A stretch of 64,000 nt of DNA from NCBI GenBank assembly GCA_946406115.1, contig OX291553.1, positions 16,373,001-16,437,000 of the forward strand, read 5' to 3'. The notes below the pieces were generated by a model. The model worked only from the letters and a program-made list of their open reading frames with translations. It was not told the DNA's origin and ran no database searches. The stretch's first letter is position 1; the number at the start of each line of letters is the position of its first letter. Position numbers and translations under genes: made by a program. Positions 45,188-56,027 of the stretch are shown piece after piece. Origin of the DNA: Apoda limacodes (Eukaryota > Arthropoda > Insecta > Lepidoptera > Limacodidae).

Positions 45188-46285
45188 GGGTTTCGGAAAG
45201 GCTTCAGTAACGTAGATCACATTAATACTGTACGGCAGATTATACAAAAAACACAAGAGTATAATCAGCCGTTGTGTATGGCGTTTGTGGACTACGAGAA
45301 AGCCTTTGACTCCATCGAAACCTGGGCTGTGCTAGATTCTCTGCAGCGATGTCGTATAGACTTGCAATATATTGAGGTGTTGCTACGATGACCGACCAGT
45401 TTCAGGACCATAGGATCAGTGCCATACTGCTGCGTAGAGGTGTAAGACAGGGGGCGTTATATCCCCGAAACTGTTTACCAATGCGCTAGAAGATGTCTTC
45501 AAAACCTCGGACTGGGCTGGGCGGGGCATAAACATAAACGGCAAATACATCGCACACCTTAGGTTTGCCGACGACATCGTTATTATGGCAGAGTCATTGG
45601 AAGAACTGAGCGGAATGTCGCACTCCCTAGATGAATCCTCTCGACGAGTGGGCTTTGGCATGAATTTGGATAAGACAAAAGTCATGTTCCACCAACACGT
45701 CGTGCCAATGCCAGTATACATTATACTCGAAGTTGTCCTGGATTATGTGTACCTTGGACAAAAAATCCAATTGGGCCGGAACAATTTTCAGAAGGAAGCC
45801 GACAGGAGGATCCAGTTGGGGTGGGCAGCATTTGGTAAACTTCGTCAAGCCTTTACTTCGTCTATGCCGCAAAGTCTAAAGACGAAAGTCTTTGATCAGT
45901 GCGTCCTACCAGTCATGACTTACGCCGCCGAAACGTGGACACTTACAGCAGGGCTGGTCCACAAGTTCAAGGTCAAGGTTCAAGTGTCTCTAAGGGATCA
46001 AATACGACATGAGGACATCCGGAAGAGAACCAAGCTACCGATGTAGCTCGCGGAATTAGCAAGCTGAAGTGGCAGTGGGCTGGCCAAGTCTGTCGGAGGA
46101 CCGATGGAGCAGACGAGATCTAGAGTATGGGAAGGCGAAGCGTGGGGCGCCCTCCAGCCCGGTGGACCGACGACCTTAAAAAGGTGGCTGGTGGTGGCTG
46201 GATGCGGATGGCAGAGGACCGGGAGAAATGGCGCGCCATAGGGGAGGCTTATGTCCAGCAGTGGACCAATATAAGCTGATATGAT
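45188..46285 (+). mobile_element. RTE-type LINE, 5'-truncated, inserted in a repeat
   Basis: It starts in the reverse transcriptase with QAGFRKGFSNVDHINTVRQI, then DYEKAFDSIETWAVL, then LRFADDIVIMAE, and ends with the family tail 'gtccagcagtggaccaatat'. The GxxQG region is readable but frame-shifted. The left junction is 'tatcaaatact' and the right is 'aaatgtctacgagcac', which joined make the uninterrupted repeat. Confidence 0.8.
45585..46046 (+). pseudogene. RTE reverse transcriptase thumb and C-terminus
   Basis: A 153-residue open piece lies just downstream of the FADDIVIMAE motif and contains RRVGFGMNLDKTKVMF, LDYVYLGQ, KTKVFDQCVLPVMTYAAETW and RDQIRHEDIRKRTK. These match the RTE copy at 7995-8528 residue for residue in the motifs. 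Small deletions remove a few residues (for example after VPMPV and after KFKVK). The stop at 46044-46046 follows a frameshift. No catalytic activity expected. Confidence 0.8.
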
Positions 46286-46745
46286 TGAGAAATGTCTACG
46301 AGCACTTAGTGTTGTAAAAAAATCAAGATTCTAAGTCAATGTGAAAAAAAATATGCCCAAAATACGGTCATTTTTATCGCATTTTGCGACACAAATAAAT
46401 CAAAACCTATGGGGTACTTCCCGTTGACCTAGGAGACTTGATCTCATGATGGAATTGCTATCTACATGTGTAAGATGTTTCATTAAAATATATATCATAA
46501 TTATTACAATTTGTTGAAATAAATTTTACCACATTTTACACAAGCTTTAACATTAAAATTTATTCTAAATAAAATATTAAGTGCACATCGCCAGTAAAAT
46601 TGTTCACATATATTACCACAGATAGTGCTGTTCAAAATAAGAACGCGTTATTTAGATTTTGCGTTGTAGTCTAGTCATAGTCTCACATATAATAAGTTTG
46701 TACGGAACCCTCGGTGCGTGAGCCAGACTTGCACATGCATTTTTT
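46286..46745 (+). repeat. 'gtctgtctgtc' repeat, right part
   Basis: 'caaaacctatggggtacttcccgttgacctag', 'gagacttgatct', 'tacatgtgtaagatg', and the end 'acggaaccctcggtgcgtgag' match 50340-50790. A copy of the 'aataagtttgtacggaaccc' end lies at 46690-46715. Non-coding. Confidence 0.65.
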
Positions 46746-46968
46746 TTGATTCACCAACGCCGTGGCAGCTGTGGCAGCGCGGTCAGTCGTCAGTGGCTAG
46801 TTCAAATCTTTATAACAGGCCATGGAAAGATAATAGTATAAGAATTTACTATCGCCTTTTCGGTCTAAGAAAGATTTTGTGCAGTGCAGAATCGATGTTC
46901 CTATCTGTGTTTTTTTTTAATGTAAATTGAACTTTTCATTGCGTTTATGAGTAAAATGTTCATATACG

Positions 46969-48150
46969 AGGGTCATTCGATAAATACTTAGCCTACAAAA
47001 AGAAACGCAAATTTTGCAAAAGTGGCAATTTATTTTTCCACATAATCTCCTTTTACCTCAATACACTTGTCCCAGCGATGCTCCAACTTTTTCAACGCGT
47101 CCAAAAAAAAACGTTTTCCTTAGGTCTGCAAAATAGGCCTCCGTGGCGGCGATAACCTTCTCATTCGACCCAAATCTATTCCCAGCGAGTGTCTTTTTCA
47201 GGTTTGGAAACAAAAAAGTCACAGGAGGCCAAATCTGGAGAATACGGTGGATGGGGTAGCAATTCATAGCGCAATTTGACCAATTTGGCTACGGCGACGG
47301 CGGAGGTGTGAGCCGGTGCGTTGTCTTGGTGGAAAAGACACCTTTTTTATTCGCCAAATGAGGTCGATTATTCTTCAATTCAGCGTCGAATCAGCCTCAA
47401 AGTTGGCATAGTAGAGCCCCGTGATTGTTTTACCCTTCTCTAGGTAATCGATGTGGATCACGCCTTGCGAATCCCAGAAAACGGTGGCCATCACCTTTCC
47501 GGCCGATAGAACAGTCTTCGCCTTCTTCGGAACACGTTCACCGGCTGAAGTCCACTGTTTAGACTGTTCCTTGGTCTCTGGCGTGTACCATTGAATCCAT
47601 GTTTCGTCGACGGTCACGAAACGACGCAAGAAATCCGCCGAATTGCGCTTAAACAGTGCTAAACACGTCGCCGATGTGGTCTCACGGTTGTGCTTGATGT
47701 CCGGTGTGAGCAAAAGCGGCACCCATTGCGCCGACAGCTTCCTCATGCCCAGTTCTTCGTGTATAATTTGATGCGTCGTTCTTTATGCGATGCCTACAGT
47801 CTCAGCTATCTCGCGAACCTTCAATCGGCGGTTTGCTAACACGAGATCGTGGAATTTTTTACGATTTCCTCCGCAGTAGCCGTTTTCAGGGCGTGGCTCA
47901 TCAAAAACCGACGTACGGCCACGAACAAACTCGTTGAACCAATTCGTGATGATCGCCTTCGAAGGAGAAGAGTCACCGTACACAGAATTCAAGCGATCTT
48001 TGATTTTGCAGAGCGTTTTTCCTTCCAAAAACAAAAATCGAATCACCGAACGATATATAGGAATGCTACGGTATAGCATATACGTTGCTTAGTAAGTTCC
48101 TAAAACATCGTTACAAAAAGGTAAGCCCGGTATTTATTATCTTCAAAGCT
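46969..48150 (-). mobile_element. mariner element, minus strand, inactive
   Basis: The 3' terminal repeat is 'acgagggtcattcgataaat' at 46969. A diverged counterpart ('ggtaagcccggtatttatt') may lie near 48121-48140. The transposase between them is broken. This is a different mariner lineage from the plus-strand one at 5113. Confidence 0.75.
47030..48079 (-). pseudogene. mariner (DD34D) transposase, multiple lesions
   Basis: The N-terminal piece (48079-47783) has the helix-turn-helix with YGDSSPSKAII and RRLKVREIAETVGI. A TAA follows at 47783-47785, and the same frame continues into 47746-47375 with FVTVDETWIQWYTPETK (first Asp). A frameshift then precedes HQDNAPAHT (second Asp, near 47325) and SPDLASCDFF (third Asp, 34 residues on, near 47220). 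The last part (47267-47058 and adjacent frames) has NRFGSNEEVI-like and LEHRWDKCIE motifs and ends YVEK, stop at 47030. All three catalytic Asp codons remain but the frame is broken. Confidence 0.85.
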
Positions 48151-48829
48151 CACTCAACAAGCCACTTGTTTCTCGAGACTCGACTGTAAAGCTTTCCGTT
48201 TTTGCCACAAGATCTTAAGTGTTTTGCCTTCAGAGTTTGTAATAAATATACATTAACAATATGCTCTGCCAATTTTAGAGGCATGACATTAATTTATTAA
48301 AACAACAAAATTGTGAAATAGAAAAGCCCTCAGTGATAAACAGCGATTTTAGTGTAACACTGAAAATATTTTGAGTTTTATTGTTTAAAATATCCTTGAT
48401 AATTTTTACTTTGGACAGTTAACACACTATCTATGCGATATTTAAGGGTACAATAACTATAACTAAGGATTTGTGACATTGTTTTAGGGTCCCGTGTAGC
48501 CCAAAAGTTGCATCATTTCCGTCCGTCCGTATTTTGCAGCTTTATAATTACGCCGTCTTCGCTGCAATTATTATTTATTAATATTATTAATTCATACATA
48601 ACTTTGCGCCTTAAAACAAATAATATTTATGTGGACGCTTCATATTCGTCGTTGTTATACATACATAAAAAAAATAGAAGAAAAATATCAGTAAACTATA
48701 TATAAGGCATTTATAGACAGAGCAAGAGCACACAGAGGCAATATCCACAAAAACTTTTAAATAAACAACTATACATAAAACCAATGTATAATAAACCCAA
48801 ACCAAGGCCAAATCATTCCAATTATATTC
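48151..48829. other. No gene seen
   Basis: AT-rich. 'tagggtcccgtgtagccca' with 'gtccgtccgt' at 48485-48535 is a fragment of the 'gggttccgtacc' repeat. Confidence 0.45.
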
Positions 48830-49440
48830 GATTTATTACCAGTTACTTCCATGGATAAAAATTTCATTCATTAAAAAAAGTTCTTCAAAAAATAATAAGT
48901 TATCCGAGATCTTTTACCCAATCTGCAGAAAAATACAGGAACAAAAAACTTAGCAAATTACCGACAATAACGTTTAGGCAAAATAAAAACATCCAAAGTT
49001 TCCTTTCACAAAAAAATCTATAAACAATTACATAAATTATTCATCTTTAGGCATATTACCTCCTAACAAAGCTCGATGCAAAACCTGTCAAATCATTAAT
49101 AACACGTCATTTATCATGTTCAACCAAACACTACATTTAAAACTTCCTACTGTATTTATGACATAGAATGTTTGACTGTTCATCATACTACATTGATGAA
49201 ACTACAAATCCATTACACATCAGAATGAATGGCCACAGACACACAACAGACTCCATTCTCAACTCTCCCCTTCCCAATCCAAGCCATGCGCGTTCCCATG
49301 TTAAGAAATTTAATCAATGCTATCAGGTAAGATTCATTAAAGTTTTCGATCCACCCATATCAACTATTGATCTAAAAAAAATGGGAAATCTCATTTATTT
49401 GGATTTTAGGTTCATACTGAAGTATAAATAAAATTCATTA
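48830..49440 (+). pseudogene. Penelope-like retroelement 3' fragment (GIY-YIG region)
   Basis: In different frames the block reads LPTITFRQNKNIQSF, then ARCKTCQII, then CSSYYIDETTNPLHIRMNGHR. In Penelope-like elements this order (conserved linker, RCKTC motif, and a GIY-YIG endonuclease C-terminal to the reverse transcriptase) is typical. The GIY-YIG hallmark YIGET is YIDET here. The open 87-residue piece at 49168-49431 covers the GIY-YIG end. Upstream are stops and a frameshift near 49165. The reverse transcriptase itself is not seen. Assignment is by motif only. Confidence 0.55.
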
Positions 49441-50107
49441 AAAAATCATTAGAATCTTTTATTATTTTGTCTATTAGAATTATTTTTATATCTCATCATT
49501 AACCTCCATTACTGTTTGTTTTAATCATTCATTAACACCTATGTTTTTTAACGTCAAATAAAAATAAAAAACAATCATAGATTTATTTACATTTAATTTA
49601 ATTTAGTTTAATTATATCTTATTATAATATATATACATTTAGCATTGATAACGACAATAGTAATCTGAATATATGCTTTTAATTGAAGCTTATTTTGTTT
49701 ATATTTTATTTATATTGTACGCCTAATAAATAGGTCAGTAAAGAAAATAGTTATACTATGATTCTGACTGCACGGAAACATGTTAGCTGTTGGAAGGGCA
49801 GAATACAGATAAAGAACTGCTTTGTTGACTTCTCATATACAGGCTGTTTCTTTTTGATAGTTTAAGATTTGAAGTGATAATATTTTTTTTATCTGTTGTT
49901 TGTTTTAAGTTAGTTACATTTGCTACATGAAATTATATTTAAAGGGAGAGATTATTTAACCGTTGAGAGTTAAAAAAATGGGGTTTAAAATTTAATTAAG
50001 TTATTTAAAGCAGATTTGAGTTTAAGTATATTTTTCATGAAAGAAAAGATTATTACTGTTTTATAACTGGAATATGAGTACATATTTATATATATACTTA
50101 TAAAAAT
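49441..50107. other. No gene seen
   Basis: AT-rich sequence with no supported feature. Confidence 0.5.
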
Positions 50108-50808
50108 AAATACTAAATTCCGTTCCTCGAAAAGAAAAAGGAACTCTTATAGGATAACTTCGTTGTCCGTCTGTCTGTTTGTCATGACTCTTTTTCTCAT
50201 GAACGCGTGAAGGTAACAAGTTGAAATACTAAGGCCTACGGTCCCTTGTATCTGTTAAAACATCATGCTTCTAAGTCAACGCAATAAATGAATACGGCCT
50301 AAATACGGCTATTTAAGTCGCATATTTTAGCATTCGCAAACAAATCAAAACCTATGGGGTACCTCCCGTTGTCCTAGAATCATGAAATTTGACTCGAATA
50401 AAATATCACATATATAGGAAACAATCCGAAATTCGTTAATTTGTAGTTATAACACATTAAAAAAAGTTTGTCTGTCTGTCTGTCAAGACCCTTTTACTCA
50501 AGAACGCGTGGAGGGAGGTATCAAGTTGAAATTATTATCAAATACTAAAATCTGTGGTACATAGAGTTGTAATAAAATTAAGCTTCTAAGTTACTGCAAT
50601 AAAAAATAATGGTTTATGGGGTAGTTCCCGTTGACCTAGAATCATGAAATTTGGCAAGAAGCAAGATATTTCATCAGAAACGTAGGAAAAACAACTGATA
50701 GTTAAGGCAAAAATCTGTGAGACTTGATCTTGTGGTGGATGAACTATCTACATATAATAAGTTTGTACAGAACCCTTAGTGCGCGAGCACTTGGCCGTTT
50801 ATTTTGGT
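50108..50808 (+). repeat. 'gtctgtctgtc' repeat, two tandem units
   Basis: Unit 1 (50108-50460) and unit 2 (50461-50808) each contain a GTCT run, 'actctttttctca' or 'acccttttactca', 'gaacgcgtg', 'ctatggggtacctcccgttg' or 'ttatggggtagttcccgttg', and 'gaatcatgaaatttg'. The end 'acagaacccttagtgcgcgag' follows unit 2. Non-coding; the split copy at 45028-46745 and the fragment at 7000-7145 are relatives. Confidence 0.7.
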
Positions 50809-50974
50809 ATGTTACAATGCTTTTATATATAACTACCTATTATACCATATACGCTACACTATATGTGCCTGGTAGACGTTAATCAACCCGACCCCAATTT
50901 CATTTCTTTTTCAGCCTCACAGCGAGCAAACAGCGTCCGCAAATTGCTCGTACAAAAAGTGTAGCAAAAATTTA

Positions 50975-51031
50975 TAAAAGAAAATGTTTCCACTACAGCC
51001 TTTAAAAGAAAATGTTTCCACTACAGCCTTT
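50975..51031. repeat. 28-bp direct tandem duplication
   Basis: 'aaaagaaaatgtttccacta' plus 'cagccttt' occurs twice head to tail with no difference. It is a recent small duplication. Confidence 0.8.
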
Positions 51032-51195
51032 AAATGGCTGTTATTTGTTCTTTGTAAAATCGTTTTGTGAGAACCCTACGTAAAATCATCAATCAATTTA
51101 AAATCTACAAGAAATGTATGTAAATATTGCTGTTTTTTTATATTTCATTTTGTAGTAATTGTGTTTGTCTGTTAAAGTTAATTTTGTAAATAATG

Positions 51196-51227
<32 letters not shown>

Positions 51228-51273
51228 CCACTAAGGTGGCAAACAAGCTTACGGCCCGCCTGATGGTAAGCGG

Positions 51274-54237
51274 TCACCGTAGCCTATGGACGCTTGCAAC
51301 ACCAGGGGTATCACTTGCGCGTTGCCGACCCTTCAGAAATCTAATAACTTCTTTCTTGAAGAACTCCATACTGTAGTCCTTGCAGAATACCTTGGCAGGG
51401 AGCTCATTCCACAACTTAAGCGTTCGCGGGAGGAAGTTTCTCTGAAACCGCACTGTACGCGACCATTTAGGTTCTAAAGTGTGAGAATGGATTCCCTGCC
51501 GATGGCGAGCGGTGCGATGGTAGAAAGTAGCCGTGGGCATCATTTCAAACAATTCCTCAGAACACAACCCATTGTACAAGCGGTAGAACACACACAGTGA
51601 GGCAAAGTCTCTCCTTAGACTTAAGGGCTCGATACCGCAAGTGAGTTTGGAATCGTCGACAATTCTCACAGCCCGTCGTTGAACCGAGTCAAAAGGGCCA
51701 AGCTGGTATCCGGGTGCACCTGCCCAGAGATGGCAGCAGTACTCCATATGGGGCCGAACTTGCGACTTGTAAAGTAACAACCTTTGCCCCGACGTGAAGT
51801 ACTGCTTCGCTCTGTTGAGTACACCAAGTTTTTTGGACGCCAGCTTCACCTTATCTGATAAATGATCTCGGAACTGAACATCGCTGGAGATGTCGACACC
51901 AAGGATCCCAATGCTCTTGGAGATGGAGAGGGGAGTGTTCTGGAATTGTGGGACCACAGTGAATGGAGTTTTCTTAGCGGTGAACGCGCACACTTGTGTC
52001 TTTGTAGGGTTGAATCGGACCAAGTTTACCCGTCCCCAGTCAGAGACCTGGGACAGTATGGTCTCGATTTGAGACACAAGTTCTCCGCGGTTTTCCTCCA
52101 CAACGGAACGAGGGATGTTTGCACGACCCGTGTAAAAAGCGTCTCCAGTACTGTCATCTGCATAGCAATGTATGTTGTTCATGTCCAACATGTCATTGAT
52201 ATGCAGTAGAAACAGCGTAGGAGACAGCACAGAGCCTTGCGGGACACCAGCATTAATGTCCATGCTATCAGAGCAACTACCGTCAACTACGGCTCGTATG
52301 CGTCTGCCGGACAAAAAGCTAGCCACCCATTTGCACAAACCCTCGGGCACTCCGTAAGATGGCAACTTCGATAGAAGACCGCGGTGCCAGACCCGATCGA
52401 ACGCCTTCGCTATGTCCAGGCTACATGCCAATGCCTCCCCCTGACTCTCAATGGCTAGTGCCCATCGGTGTGTGAGATACACTAGAAGGTCACCAGTCGA
52501 GCGACCGTGGCGAAAGCCATATTGGCGGTCGCTGAGCAGGTCATGTTTTTCTAGGTATCTCAAAAGCTGTGTGTTGATCACACGCTCCATCACCTTAGAG
52601 AGGAGAGAGGTAATAGCGATAGGCCTGTAATTCGATGGATCTGATCTATCGCCCTTTTTGGGCACCGGGTGCACATTCGCAGTCTTCCATGAAGACGGAA
52701 ATTGCTTAGTGTGGTAGGAAAGCGCGAAGAGGCGCGTGAGTACAGGACATAACTCAGGAGCACACTGCTTAAGCACCACTGCTGGTATACCGTCTGGCCC
52801 ACTCGACTTATGAACGTCTAGAGAGAGCAACGCCCGCCTGACCTCCCGCTGCGTTATGGAGATTTCCGGCATGGTCTTACCGCACCACGGTATAGTAGGT
52901 GGTACAGCGCCTTCATCGTTCATATTCGAGTTCGAGGCAAAGAGACTGCCCAGTAGATCGGCTTTCTCTTTAGCACTATGGGCCAAGTCACCATCGGTCT
53001 TTCTCAGTGGTGGTAACGACGACTGGCAGAAGTTCCCTTCGGCAGCTTTGGCAAGCGACCAGAAAGCACGACTCCCAGAAGGATAGCTCGCAAGTCGCCC
53101 ACCTATTTTGCCGATGAATTGGAATTTTGCTCTGGCAGTTGCTTTCTTACTGAACCTCGAGGCAGCATTTAATTTGCGTTTTAACTCAGAAATATTCGGA
53201 TCCTTATTAAAACGAGCCGTGGTCCAAGCCTCATATGCATTTTGCTTAAGAATTTTAGCTTTTCTGCAAGACCTATTAAACCACGGTCGTTTTTTGACGC
53301 CGGCAGCTACTCGCGGGTTAGGAATATAGCATTCCATACCAGCAAGGATTGTCTCAGTGACTGCGGCTGCGCAGACGTCAGGATCTTCTGAGTTAAAGCA
53401 GATCTGCCTCCACGGGTACGATGCGTAAAATTCTCGCAATCCATCCCAGTCTGCCGACTTATAGTGCCACACACGACGCCAATTAGTTGGCCCAGAAGGA
53501 TCAGGTTGTGTGCATGACACTTGAGTCCGAACGAGACAGTGGTCCGAGGAGCCAAGAGGCGCATCCACTGAGACGGAGTATCCGTCCGGACGAGTAGTCA
53601 GCAGAAGATCCAGTAAGGAGCTCGTATGTTCCTCTATATCTGGTATTCTCGTTGGAGAAAGTACCAGCTGAGAGAATCCATAGGTCAGAGCAAATTCGTG
53701 AGCAGATATCCCAGCATAGTTATTGGTTCGAGAACTGAGCCACTCGCGATGGTGGGCGTTAAAGTCTCCCAAAATAACTAGTTCTGCTGTGGGATATTGC
53801 TCTAGAACTTTGTCAGTCGTCAAACTCAGGTGCGTGAAGAGTCGAGTTACGTCCGTGTCACCGCTATGAGACCTGTATAGGCACGCATAGATACGAGTGT
53901 GGCCGCCGTAATCTACGCGCACCCACAATATCGACAGGTCCCTGTCTTCAAGGCTATGAAGGCGGCGACAGCAGATATCCTCCCGGACGAACATACATAC
54001 ACCGGCATGACTCACGAAATTGTGCTCAAGTTTGTAACCGGGATAATGAAGGTATGATGTATCGGCCGGGCAGGATATCTGCGTCTCCGTTAGAAAAAGA
54101 ATGGTCGGCTGCGCAGTCTCCAGATGGAGGTGGACTGCGTTAAGATTTGCGTGAATACCCCTAATGTTGCAAAAGTCCACATTAAATGTGGATGGAGCGG
54201 CCGCTGAATAAACTCTTTTTCTTTTATTTCTTGCCAT
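51274..54237 (-). CDS. LINE endonuclease/reverse transcriptase, intact, 987 aa
   Basis: It starts at ATG 54237 with a basic stretch (ARNKRKRVY, possible nuclear signal). The apurinic-type endonuclease occupies about residues 15-240 and keeps its catalytic motifs: NIRG (Asn24), TETQ (Glu51), GDFNAHH (Asp158, Asn160) and SDH (231-233). A basic linker follows. The reverse transcriptase spans about 470-760: HKSSGPDGIP, NYRPIAITS, FRHGRSTGDL, LDIAKAFD (Asp608), AGVPQGSVLSP and CYADDST (692-695). The C-terminal domain contains ERNF-type RFQRNFLPRT and ends SVHRLR. The protein nicks target DNA and copies its own RNA at the nick. No frameshift or stop, and all catalytic residues are present, so this copy could be active. 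The clade is within the Jockey/CR1 group; I cannot fix it further. Confidence 0.95.
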   Translation of the reverse strand: MARNKRKRVYSAAAPSTFNVDFCNIRGIHANLNAVHLHLETAQPTILFLTETQISCPADTSYLHYPGYKLEHNFVSHAGVCMFVREDICCRRLHSLEDRDLSILWVRVDYGGHTRIYACLYRSHSGDTDVTRLFTHLSLTTDKVLEQYPTAELVILGDFNAHHREWLSSRTNNYAGISAHEFALTYGFSQLVLSPTRIPDIEEHTSSLLDLLLTTRPDGYSVSVDAPLGSSDHCLVRTQVSCTQPDPSGPTNWRRVWHYKSADWDGLREFYASYPWRQICFNSEDPDVCAAAVTETILAGMECYIPNPRVAAGVKKRPWFNRSCRKAKILKQNAYEAWTTARFNKDPNISELKRKLNAASRFSKKATARAKFQFIGKIGGRLASYPSGSRAFWSLAKAAEGNFCQSSLPPLRKTDGDLAHSAKEKADLLGSLFASNSNMNDEGAVPPTIPWCGKTMPEISITQREVRRALLSLDVHKSSGPDGIPAVVLKQCAPELCPVLTRLFALSYHTKQFPSSWKTANVHPVPKKGDRSDPSNYRPIAITSLLSKVMERVINTQLLRYLEKHDLLSDRQYGFRHGRSTGDLLVYLTHRWALAIESQGEALACSLDIAKAFDRVWHRGLLSKLPSYGVPEGLCKWVASFLSGRRIRAVVDGSCSDSMDINAGVPQGSVLSPTLFLLHINDMLDMNNIHCYADDSTGDAFYTGRANIPRSVVEENRGELVSQIETILSQVSDWGRVNLVRFNPTKTQVCAFTAKKTPFTVVPQFQNTPLSISKSIGILGVDISSDVQFRDHLSDKVKLASKKLGVLNRAKQYFTSGQRLLLYKSQVRPHMEYCCHLWAGAPGYQLGPFDSVQRRAVRIVDDSKLTCGIEPLSLRRDFASLCVFYRLYNGLCSEELFEMMPTATFYHRTARHRQGIHSHTLEPKWSRTVRFQRNFLPRTLKLWNELPAKVFCKDYSMEFFKKEVIRFLKGRQRASDTPGVASVHRLR

Positions 54238-54780
54238 ATTTTTTATTTTTTGAAAGTGTTATTTAGATTAAAGATGAGGATTCACTGCACTGACAGCTTA
54301 GAGGACAAAAGGTGCGGTACTAGAACTGCCAAAGCTCGCCACAGATGATACGGTTACTGGCACGGCGGGCGGAAGGGCCCCTGATCCCCCTCTGTTGTAG
54401 TAGCCGGGTCCACTCCGGTCTCCTTCTCCGGCACGACTACCACTTCAGATACTTTACACAGGCTGGCGAATCAGCCTCCCAGGGCGGAGATTAAGTGATC
54501 CCTGGGTTCGGGATCCCGTTCAACCTGCGGGCGGCCAGCGGTCAGCCGTTTCATCAGGTCTCCCTGACCGCCGAACCAGCACGCCGCGTCTACGCCGAGC
54601 ATGACAGCAACAAGTACCGCCGGTCCTCCGCTGTCCGCGCAGCGAATCCTCAAAGAGCTCTTGTTGAAACAACACCGAAGCACATGGCTTGGTACGTGGT
54701 GATAGCAAGAGACCCGACGGCCTGACTTGTTCCTTGGAGGGTAGGTCGTCCATTGATATATAATGCTGTAAACGTCGATA
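54238..54780 (-). other. Probable GC-rich 5' leader of the intact LINE
   Basis: It lies directly upstream of the LINE start codon on the minus strand and is GC-rich ('ggggcccttccgcccgccgtg', 'cctgggaggctgattcgcca'), unlike its flanks. Short open frames in several phases have no recognisable motif. A promoter internal to this leader would be expected for a LINE, but none can be pointed out. Confidence 0.5.
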
Positions 54781-55383
54781 TCCTAGCGTCTACCCATGTT
54801 CCTACGACAGCAAAAGGGCTAGGGCTGCGGCAAGCTTTAGCAAAATTTTTTAAGCGGCTGAAATATGTAAGTATTTTGTGCAGTTTGGTATTGAAATACT
54901 GGATCCATAGGGTCACAACATACATCAGATAATCAGAGAGATATGAAAGAAACTGGTCACTGTGATTCATGCCAAAAAGTCTGCCCGAAACATCGCACAA
55001 TGAGTCAGCATTGCCATTAAAGAGGCACGATACAATCTGGCAGTTATTTAGGTCAAGTATATTATTTATATCTAAGTTTTATATTTATTTGTAAGTCAAT
55101 TCATTCGAATTATATTTAAGTTTTCTAATCACTTTTTTATTAAATAAACATTATTATTTATTCACAAGTCTATACACAAATTTCTTACATACAAAAAAAA
55201 AGTAATTTAACATTATTATCGAAAACAATCAAAACTATGTGCAATTAATCTAATAAACTGTTGCCAGATGGCACCGTTCCCAAAAATTTATTAAATTATT
55301 AATATTATTATTTATTAGATATACAAAAAGTTTCAAATTAACATTATGCAGCCACTGTCAAAACTTTAAAATAGGTATATACG
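54781..55383. other. No gene seen
   Basis: AT-rich. A minus-strand open stretch (about 55000-54650) runs into the LINE leader, has a non-ATG start and no recognised motif. I do not call it. Confidence 0.45.
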
Positions 55384-55511
55384 GTGCAACAAACTTTTCT
55401 GACCTTTTGGCTTGGATGTTTGGTCGCTAGTGTCGTTTTAAGTTTACACGATTACAATATGGCGACTGTTTTTTTGAATTTTGACCACTAGGTCAGAAAA
55501 GTTTGTTGCAC
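55384..55511. mobile_element. 128-bp MITE with perfect 21-bp terminal inverted repeats
   Basis: Left end 'gtgcaacaaacttttctgac' (55384 onward) is matched exactly in reverse complement at 55491-55511. The interior is non-coding. Flanks are TA-rich; no unambiguous target duplication. Perfect ends suggest recent activity. Confidence 0.75.
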
Positions 55512-56025
55512 TATTTATACATACAATGAGTTAGTAATTTTTGTATGAATGTAGGTGTGGTATATGGATGAGTGAGGATTTGTGTCAATATGAAACAAAA
55601 TTACAGTTATTTAATTAATTTTGATGGAATTTTCCTAGCCCCGTAGAATCAAAACTACCAAGCAACTAAACAAAAGGGCGACTTCTAAGTTCGTAGTTGA
55701 ATGTCTGTAATGGGAGGTGAAAATGATTTAACAACACTTACCGTAGAACAATCATTAAAGTTTTTGCTGTGGGAACGGTAATGGGTAGTTACAGTAACAG
55801 AACTATTATTGATTGAGTCGCATGTAAGACTTGATGACTGATGATTGTTAACTTGTAATGATTATAAAATGTAGAACTGTAGAGAATATCAAATGTAAAT
55901 TTATCTTCAAAACTAGAGCAAATTTTTTTTTTTTAGTAATTAAGCACATGGAAATACATAAGCATTACCTATTTATGAATCGGAAATATTTTTATCGTTT
56001 ATAAATTTAATCTGTATTCATTAAC
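55512..56025. other. No gene seen
   Basis: AT-rich sequence without a supported feature. Confidence 0.5.
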
Positions 56026-56027
56026 AA

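Larger units (their letters stand above)
51199..54780 (-). mobile_element. LINE family 1, near full-length, intact protein frame
   Basis: The minus-strand element has a GC-rich leader (about 54780-54238), a 987-residue frame (54237-51274), a 48-base 3' UTR and a poly-A tail seen as a T-run of about 25 at 51199-51223. The 3' end 'ggtggcaaacaagctt' recurs in at least six other places. No second frame with zinc knuckles was found in the leader. The 5' end is approximate because I could not fix a target duplication. Confidence 0.85.

Noticed and set aside
51286..53086. Plus-strand frames opposite the intact LINE
   Set aside because: They are antisense shadows of the minus-strand coding sequence and have no motifs.
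54650..55000. LINE first frame (116 codons) upstream of the intact LINE
   Set aside because: It begins at a non-ATG codon, crosses the probable 5' end of the element and has no first-frame motif.
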